From contig JALLLS010000011.1 of the NCBI GenBank assembly GCA_025094145.1, positions 434,001 to 498,000 of the forward strand: 64,000 nucleotides of DNA. The letters run 5' to 3'. The notes beneath the pieces were generated by a model. The model did no database searches. It was not told where the DNA came from and worked only from the letters and a program-made list of their open reading frames with translations. Positions within the stretch are counted from its first letter, which is position 1. Each line of letters begins with the position of its first letter. Made by a program: the position numbers and the translations under genes. The DNA is from Spinellus fusiger (taxonomy: Eukaryota > Mucoromycota > Mucoromycetes > Mucorales > Phycomycetaceae). Shown piece by piece: positions 57,338-64,000 of this stretch.

Positions 57338-59276
57338 CTATAAAATACTACCTTGATGAACATCGGTATTTTGTGGATCTATTCGCATAGAAGCCTTTCT
57401 GCTTGTAAATACAGAAGGACTCAAAGGAAGAATAGGCTCAGATGCATCTGCAATAACACCACTAGCACCCTCACTTCTTAGCACTTCTTGGCCCAAGTCC
57501 TCTCTCACTTTCTGTAAGTGGGAGTCACTTGGCTTGGGTCGATAGGTATCCACAGCATCGATGGCAGCTGTAGAAGCATCAGTTACAATGTATTGATGCT
57601 GGCTAGAGACTAATTACCTTTGTAATGCTTCTCAATGCAACCATAGGCCAATGAATTGAGCTCAAGGACTGTGTGGAGGGGTATACGAGCATAAGGAAGT
57701 TGTTCATGGCTGATATTCATAAAAAAGGCATAGATACAGCGAAGAGTTGCTTGGTGGGCAATAATAAGGATATTATCGTGCTGTTCTAGTTCCATCATAA
57801 TAGGCTCCAGACGCAATACTACATCACGATAACTCTATTTCTCCTGTAAGCCTCATAACGATGCTTCAAACCCCCTACTTACCTCACCTCCACGGTAACG
57901 ATAGTTGAATTTATCCTCATCTCTTCTTGCGTAGTCTTCAGGGTACTTTTCCTGTTTACATATTTATAAATATATAACGTCAGCCTTTTCTTCTCTTTGT
58001 GACTTATTCTAATGACTTACAGCAATTTCATCATATGTCATACCATCACACACTCCTGTATCCAACTCATCCAATGCCTTCCAATGCTTCTTTGGATATG
58101 GAAGTCCTGATGCTGTCTGAATAGTTCTCTTCAATGTAGATGTCCATACAACAAGAGGTCTATCTCCAATGCTTTTTTTCACAAGATCGGGTAATTGAAG
58201 AGCATACTTCTTGCCTTGTTCAGACAACTCCGAGTCACCACCAATTCGGTCCTGAACATTAAACTGTGATTCACCATGCTATAGAAACAGGTGGATCAGC
58301 ATGTATTCTTTCTTTCGCATGGGCCTATGCAACGCTACCCTGCTAAACCATATGCGCTTGGGATGAGCATGCAAGTTGATAAGATAGTAAACAATACGGC
58401 TCTCAAGATAGCCATGGACCAAATTGATAATGTACTGACTTCCAGCATTAATGAGCTTCACAAATGTATAGTTCTCTTCTGTCATTGTCTCATAATAGCC
58501 TGTATAGTGATTCATTCGAGCAGCAAAGTCCACGGATACAGAAGCATTGTCCAAATGCTGGTAGTCTGGAGAGTGTTTTTCTACATCTTGGATGTGCAGA
58601 GAGAGAAGCCTTTCATCATCACAAACAGACTCAATGAACAGAGTTTGGATATCATGTAGTGTTAATTGTTCATTGATCCATGCTCTGGATGCACGTGTGC
58701 TGTTGGTGGCATCAAACAGAGCCACTGTACCTTCTTCTTCTTCAAACCACTTTAACATGGCCTCTAATGCTGCAGTGGCTGCTTGGTGGCGATCTTCCAT
58801 TCCCTGAGGATTGCTTCGATCAAAGAATGAGGCAGGAATATCAGTACCATACATTTGGCGTCTGTAGTTGGCTACACTAAAGGCTTCTGTCTTGATACCG
58901 AGCCATGCTAGATATCGTCGCACTGTCCACCCATGAAAATAGAAAGTTATAGAGTGCACTCTATAAAGATATATTCTTTTATACCTTTTTGTGCAATGTA
59001 TGTCTTTCCGCGTGCTGGTAAACCCACCATCTAGTCTCATACAGTAGGTCAGAAATAAGACTAGTCATGAGGAAAGAATGGTTGCTGCCCTATTAACACT
59101 TCTATAGGGCAGATACTGGTCTAAGCTTACCACACAGGCTATTCTAATATCTATGCGTAGACTATTATTAGCTCCTACACCATACCCTACACCTCTTCCT
59201 GTTTAAGATGAGCTTACTTGTTGACATTGAGTTTCTTAAGAGCAGATAGGGAAGAAAGCGGAGTGGGCTTTATCAT
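57338..59276 (-). CDS. Bifunctional 6-phosphofructo-2-kinase/fructose-2,6-bisphosphatase
   Basis: Eight exons join in phase to 491 residues: 59218-59276, 59131-59143 (13 bp), 58985-59030, 58339-58922, 58021-58278, 57883-57951, 57618-57834, 57338-57567. The kinase part starts at VMVGLPARGKTYIAQK (P-loop) and has RRYLAWLGIKTEAFSVANYRR, NSTRASRAWI and FIESVCDDERLL. The phosphatase part has the catalytic His in SRHGESQFN (about H235), the Glu in ELDTGVCDGMTYDEIA and the second His in IIAHQATLRCIYAFF. All three phosphatase residues are present, so both activities are expected, unlike yeast Pfk26. The enzyme sets the level of fructose-2,6-bisphosphate, which controls glycolysis. The 75-residue tail is variable. 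Confidence 0.92.
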
Positions 59277-59576
59277 GAACAGCAGCAAGTGTTACCTCCC
59301 AACTGTCGGACTAGGAAGCCTCTCTCAAAAGGAGAAAGAGTAATGCATGGTGGAGTAAAGTCGTTTTTATTATAATTCGACTAGACATGTTATTTAAGAA
59401 CAAAAATAAAAAATAAACAAAGAAATAAGAGAGATATGAGATGTTCTCTAATGAAAAATGAAAAATAAAATATAAAATATAAAACAAGGAAACTGCAGTA
59501 AAAGAGAAATAATGTATGATGAATTACGATAAATAAGGATGGGCCACTAGGGAAGAGTCGTAAATAAAACTTCTCA

Positions 59577-62500
59577 CTATACCCTTCCATTCCATTCAAT
59601 AGAGTGAGAATAGTGCCAACCAGAGACATGCATGGGGCTTTTCTGAATTTGCCATGTAGGCCAGTAATGCTGATCCAAACGAAGAACAGCCACATGGGTA
59701 CTGTTGTTCCCTGTAACATACTTTACATGAACATGGCTTGATTTCTTTTCAGATATAACAGACTGGTTCTGGTCTGGAGATTCAAGCAGCCATGTCGCAT
59801 CCTTAGTAAGATCACTAGGAATGTCAGACATAGCAGTATCTATGGATAATGTAGATGTATCTTGTTGAAGAGCAGCCAGAAACTCATCCAATGTATGTAC
59901 TGGCTGCTGGTTGATCTCAGTGATCCATACGCCCGGCTCTAAAGACACTTGAGCAGGAGAGCCCAAAAGACAACAGGAAACATAAAGGCCTTCAGGAACT
60001 TGTTTTTGCATTTGTTCTTTTGCTGCTTGGTAGGCATTTTGAATCAACATTCCTTGCCAACCAATAACACGTGTAGTTTCATGGCCATCAAAGTAACTTG
60101 TCTGAACTGTCACCTCAATCTCTTTTCCATTGCGGAAGAGAGTCTAAAAAGAATTAATATATGTATATAGAAGAGAGGGTTAAGGACATTCTAAAAACTT
60201 TTTTTTTAAAAAAAATAAAAAAAAATAAAAAAAACTAACCATAGACAACTCTTCTTCCTCTGAGAATTGAGCTAAGTCAGAAACACTTGTAACCGTATGT
60301 CCATTCACTAACAATAGAATATCACCAGCATCAAGTACTTTTGCACATGGACTGGCAGTATTTGTAATGCCAATAATGTACAGAACTCCAGAATATTTTC
60401 CTGGTACATTGTAGCGATGAAGCCAATGATCAGGGAGACCCAAGAGACGTGCATTGGCTAATTGCATTGTCCAGAATTCAGCCTCAAGCCCACGAACATA
60501 AGGTGTTTCTCCTGCTCGAATACGATCCAATACAGGTGCAATAAGTTTTATAGGCAATCCACCCATTTCAGCTGTTTGTTTTCCACGCTCATCTTCCATA
60601 GAAAAACTCATCCAACACGCCTGTACTTTTCCTTCTTCATCGGCAAGAACACCTCCTTGGCTGTTTAGACTGCCTTGGTTGGTTTTATAGGCTTCCACAT
60701 TCATGGCTCTCCATCTTGGTGGTGAGGTTTCTTTGGTTCTAATGGCTTTGAGAGCAGAAATAGTGATATCCTTTACTTGAGGAAGGCTGTTGCCTAGATT
60801 TAAAATAAAAAGGATGAGTTTTCATAGAGAAACTAAAAATCTTACCTCCTAGTCCAACATAGTGCATGGCATCATCGACTTCAATCTCCTTTTCACTTAG
60901 TGTTGCAGAATGAATCTCAATACCGGCCTCCAAGACAGGAGATGGATCAAATGTGAGAATGGCATAGTTATAAAAGGGGTGGAGGAAAAGAAGACGGGCT
61001 GGAAGAGTAACACTGCCACCAAATGTCAAGGATATAGTAGTAATACTAACAGGAACAGTATCACGATCACACACAATCAAAGGGGGATCTAGAGAGACAA
61101 CCACACCAGCACCATAAGAATGGGATGTTCTCAACCCATCAATAACATAAGGAGGATAGCTATCCACAGCAACAAGACTCTTTGTTAGGCGTTGAAGTGG
61201 ACTGGAAGATTCAGAAACATTTTCCAATACATCTATAGCGAGTGGAGCGGGTAAAGAGGATGAGAAGCATAAGTCCAGGTTCTCATATTCCCATACTCCT
61301 AATGTATCTACAGTCGATGGAGTGAGTACATCTGTAAAGTGCTATTGTATTGATCCATGTCCTACCATTGCGAATGGCTCTTCTGAACTTGTGCCATATG
61401 TGATCAACATGAAGTACCATGACTCTCTCTTTGAGTGGTCTGGAAAGTGAATAGTATCGTATAGAGACACGCTGACCCTGAGGAATCTTGCTTACAATGT
61501 CTATGAAGTCCTTCAAGTGACAGACTTTCTTATTGTCAAGCCCAACAATGACTGATGTACGAAGAGCTCCTGCTGTTCCAAGGATATAGCCTGATGCTGC
61601 CACATACACACCAGGATTCTTAAGAGAAAGACCATAGGCACGGGCTATCTGATAGGATAGGTCATGAAGCAGTCCACCGCCAAACTCCACATATTGGTTA
61701 GGTGTCATTTTATGCAAGTCTTCTACCAGCATCTTTACTTGACGCAGTTGTCCTTGACCTCGTGAAATGATCAAATCAACTGTCTTTCCAACATGTGTGT
61801 CCAGTAATTCTGCCAGATCAAGAAAGTGGGTCAGGATACGCCCATTTCCCGTCAGGAGGATATCGCCTGATACCAACTGGTTCTCTGCTGGACCTCGAGG
61901 CAGTACAGACTTAACCACGAGAAGGCCTTGTACTGATTCCTGGTGATAAATACGCAGCCGCTGTTCTATGTGTTGACTAAGACCAAGTCGAGATAGCTCA
62001 TCATAGGATCGATAAATGAATTCTGTCTGAAGAGTACCACGAGAAACAGGTTGGTCTGCCTGAATGCACTCCAAAGCTCGTTTGAGTCTATTCAAAGGAA
62101 GATAGTAGCTTGACGATGCATGGGTTGCACCTCCAGCATTGAGTGCAATAGCACGTCCATGCAGGTCCAACACAGGACTACCACTTGATCCTGCACTTGT
62201 ACCTGAAGCAGCTTGTAGGTAGAATGTGTTGAAATCGTTGTACTCTCCAATGCCATAGTCTGGTGCCTGTCTGTCAAGACGAGCCAAAGTGCCTGAGAGA
62301 ATACTGAGCTTTTCACCTGCATCATTGCTATCCACAAATGAATATCTCTTCCATAGAGGCAGCCACTTACCCAACCACGCGGATTTCTTGCCCTACTCTG
62401 GCACCTTCTGGATAGAGCTCAATACCCGGAACATTCAGAAAGCGTACACGACTAGGATCGTATTTCAAGAATCCAAAATCATGCACTGGATCACGATAAA

Positions 62501-62894
62501 TGGGTGTCAATTCGACTTCTTCATAGTTGCAAAAGATGGCTTGGGCTACAATAGGAGAGACAGAGACTACATGTCGGTTGGAGAGAATAATACCACGCTT
62601 AGGGTCCACTACAAATCCGGTAGCAGTAAAGGCACCTGGTGCTTCTGTATCCAAACATCGAACACGAGTTGCTTTGATAGAAACAATACTGTTGATGCTG
62701 GTCTTGAGTGTGTTTTCCCAAGTAGCAGCAGGTATTGACTCTGGTTGGGTTTCATTGCTAGGCTTTGTCTCTTGACGAACTTCTGTCTTGAAATGTGGAT
62801 GTTCTGGAGTGTAGTGGGGGTAATCATGCGAAGAAATAGATAGACAAGGCAGTGTAGCCATTATATTTTTTTGATGTGAGAGAAAAGTAGACAT
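59577..62894 (-). CDS. NMA111: Nma111-like nuclear HtrA serine protease
   Basis: Five exons join in phase to 1030 residues: 62371-62894, 61366-62327, 60846-61331, 60240-60793, 59577-60143. The trypsin-like domain has His in ILSNRHVVS (H108), Asp in [10 protein letters not shown] (D139) and Ser in [12 protein letters not shown] (S223). PDZ-type segments follow: [25 protein letters not shown] and later [15 protein letters not shown]. The second half repeats a degenerate protease domain ([33 protein letters not shown] in place of GNSG) and more PDZ segments ([16 protein letters not shown]). This duplicated layout is diagnostic of fungal Nma111/Pro-HtrA, a nuclear protease linked to apoptosis-like death and stress. 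Two alternative starts (M1, M12) precede the domain. Confidence 0.93.
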
Positions 62895-63655
62895 TTTAGC
62901 ACAACAAATGATGCCATGTCAAGAACTTGTCCTTTTTATCTGTTCTCACTGCATTTTCATTTTCCTACATTTCCCCTTTTTTTCCCTAGTTATCTTTATC
63001 AATGAAGGTCAGGAATCCAATGCAACTAGAGCAATCAGTCATATTAAGTAGAAAACAATGCCTAGTGTTTCTGTCTCCCTTTATTATTGTCTTGAGCCCT
63101 TACATTAATCGTCTTTATTTTTCCCTTTTACTTAATCAATCCCTTTTTCTCTATTATTTAATATTTTGTTACCACTGCATTTCATTTTATGATGATATAA
63201 TAAAAGGCAGTGGCAAAGATAAGAAAATTGGTCATGATGACGGTCATAATGATGTTATTAGTGATGCTACCCATGATGATAGCATGGACAATGCTAATGA
63301 CAATGCTAATAATAACAGCGCTCATCATAGTGGCACTAATCATAACAGCCATAATTATAGCCCTTTTTATAGTACAAAAATAAACTTTAATTACGTGATA
63401 ACTCATACTATAAAATGAATAGTGCATAGTACTTTATATGCAGGCACAGAAGCAGATAACATTGACCCTCCACTGTGATGTAGTATAGTATAATACAGAG
63501 CATTATAGTATGCTATGCCACTGTGTGTCTTCCCATACCATTTCATTGCACTAGTGTATACCCTTTAATAACACTTTATATCATAGATTGGTTTTATATA
63601 TGTATCCATGTATGTATGTATGTATGTACAAATAACTTCTATTCTACTCACTGTA
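62895..63655. other. Intergenic region, no gene accepted
   Basis: A 138-codon ORF (63002-63418) is Leu/Phe-rich at first, then Asn/His/Asp-rich from GATGATA/AATGCTAA repeats (about 63215-63360). It looks like low-complexity chance coding. TATG repeats lie at about 63608-63625. Confidence 0.45.
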
Positions 63656-64000
63656 CTATGGCTTGAGCAACTGCTGAGGGTCAATATTAAATCTCTTGCA
63701 AATACCATCAAGCACCCTCCACAAATCCCAATACCCATAAAGTGTGGCTACTTGATAGATTTCTTGAGCAATGGAACACAGTTGAGCAGAAGCACCAGAC
63801 TCAGGCCATTGTTGACAAAGCTGAAGAATATGAAGAGGATGCCCCATGAGGGATTCAGAAGAGAGTCTAGGACCATAGCTGGGTGATTGGGGATTGAAGC
63901 TAGGGAGTGTCTGTATTGGCTCTTTGGTAGGCTCCACCAGCTGGAGAGTAAGCTTGTGGTGTTGACCTGCTCCCAGAATACCCACTAGACCGTCTTCTAG
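63656..64000 (-). CDS. Unidentified gene, last exon (cut by the window edge)
   Basis: The minus-strand frame is open from the window edge to a stop at 63656-63658, giving at least 114 residues: LEDGLVGILGAGQHHKLTL, then PTKEPIQTLPSFN, GHPLHILQLCQQWPES, IAQEIYQVATLYGYWDLWRV and the end DPQQLLKP. Helical and well coding in composition, it is probably the C terminus of a larger helical-repeat or regulatory subunit. I do not recognise the family. The start lies beyond 64000. Confidence 0.6.
   Translation of the reverse strand, partial: LEDGLVGILGAGQHHKLTLQLVEPTKEPIQTLPSFNPQSPSYGPRLSSESLMGHPLHILQLCQQWPESGASAQLCSIAQEIYQVATLYGYWDLWRVLDGICKRFNIDPQQLLKP

Noticed and set aside
63002..63418. 138-codon ORF next to the Nma111 start
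   Set aside because: Hydrophobic low-complexity start followed by repeat-derived Asn/His/Asp; no recognisable domain.
1..64000. tRNA, rRNA or snoRNA genes
   Set aside because: Reading both strands by eye gave no cloverleaf or conserved box I could support; a tRNAscan or Infernal run would be decisive.

Overview
This window is nuclear DNA of a fungus, most likely an early-diverging filamentous one (Mucoromycota, perhaps Mucorales). The genes are split by many short GT..AG introns, mostly 40-110 bp. Between the genes lies very AT-rich DNA full of decayed Tc1/mariner elements. The gene set is fungal: LIM-RhoGAP, Nma111, Hem25 and a Lee1-like CCCH protein. The species is inference; there is no rRNA or marker gene to settle it.

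Layout. 1-8.4 kb is mobile-element debris: a LINE (ORF1 plus the endonuclease part of ORF2, minus strand), an internally deleted Tc1 element with TIRs and TA target duplications, two inverted copies of another deleted Tc1 element, and a decayed transposase. 8.7-26.5 kb is gene-dense. It holds a 21-exon kinesin-6 (+), a small basic protein (+), mitochondrial ribosomal protein bL28m (-) divergent from an HP1-type chromo/chromoshadow protein (+), a CCCH zinc-finger protein (-), a LisH/Ser-Asp-rich SRP40/Nopp140 protein with a one-base frameshift (-), and a LIM-RhoGAP gene, RGA-A (-). 27-42 kb is a 15.7-kb gene-poor block of Tc1/mariner elements from at least two TIR families, older repeats, and the wreck of a Fanzor (TnpB-like) nuclease gene. 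42.2-47.5 kb holds a holo-ACP synthase (+) followed by RGA-B (+), the inverted near-copy of RGA-A. 50.2-64 kb is a run of minus-strand genes: a WD40 protein, the Hem25 mitochondrial carrier, a HAD phosphatase, a bifunctional 6-phosphofructo-2-kinase/fructose-2,6-bisphosphatase, the Nma111 serine protease, and the last exon of an unidentified gene.

The most striking signal is the RGA-A/RGA-B pair. The two genes are inverted around the TE block. They are almost identical, introns and promoter included, over about 2.94 kb and again over 711 bp, but clearly diverged in a linker island between those tracts and through the 3' third. That pattern points to recent gene conversion between old paralogues, or to a misassembly that must be excluded. 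The kinesin-6, HP1, SRP40 and RhoGAP genes serve cytokinesis, heterochromatin, nucleolar and Cdc42/Rho functions; nothing shows that they form a co-regulated cluster.

Exon boundaries were derived by hand from GT/AG sites and reading-frame continuity. Where the phases add up I treat the models as reliable; exceptions are stated.
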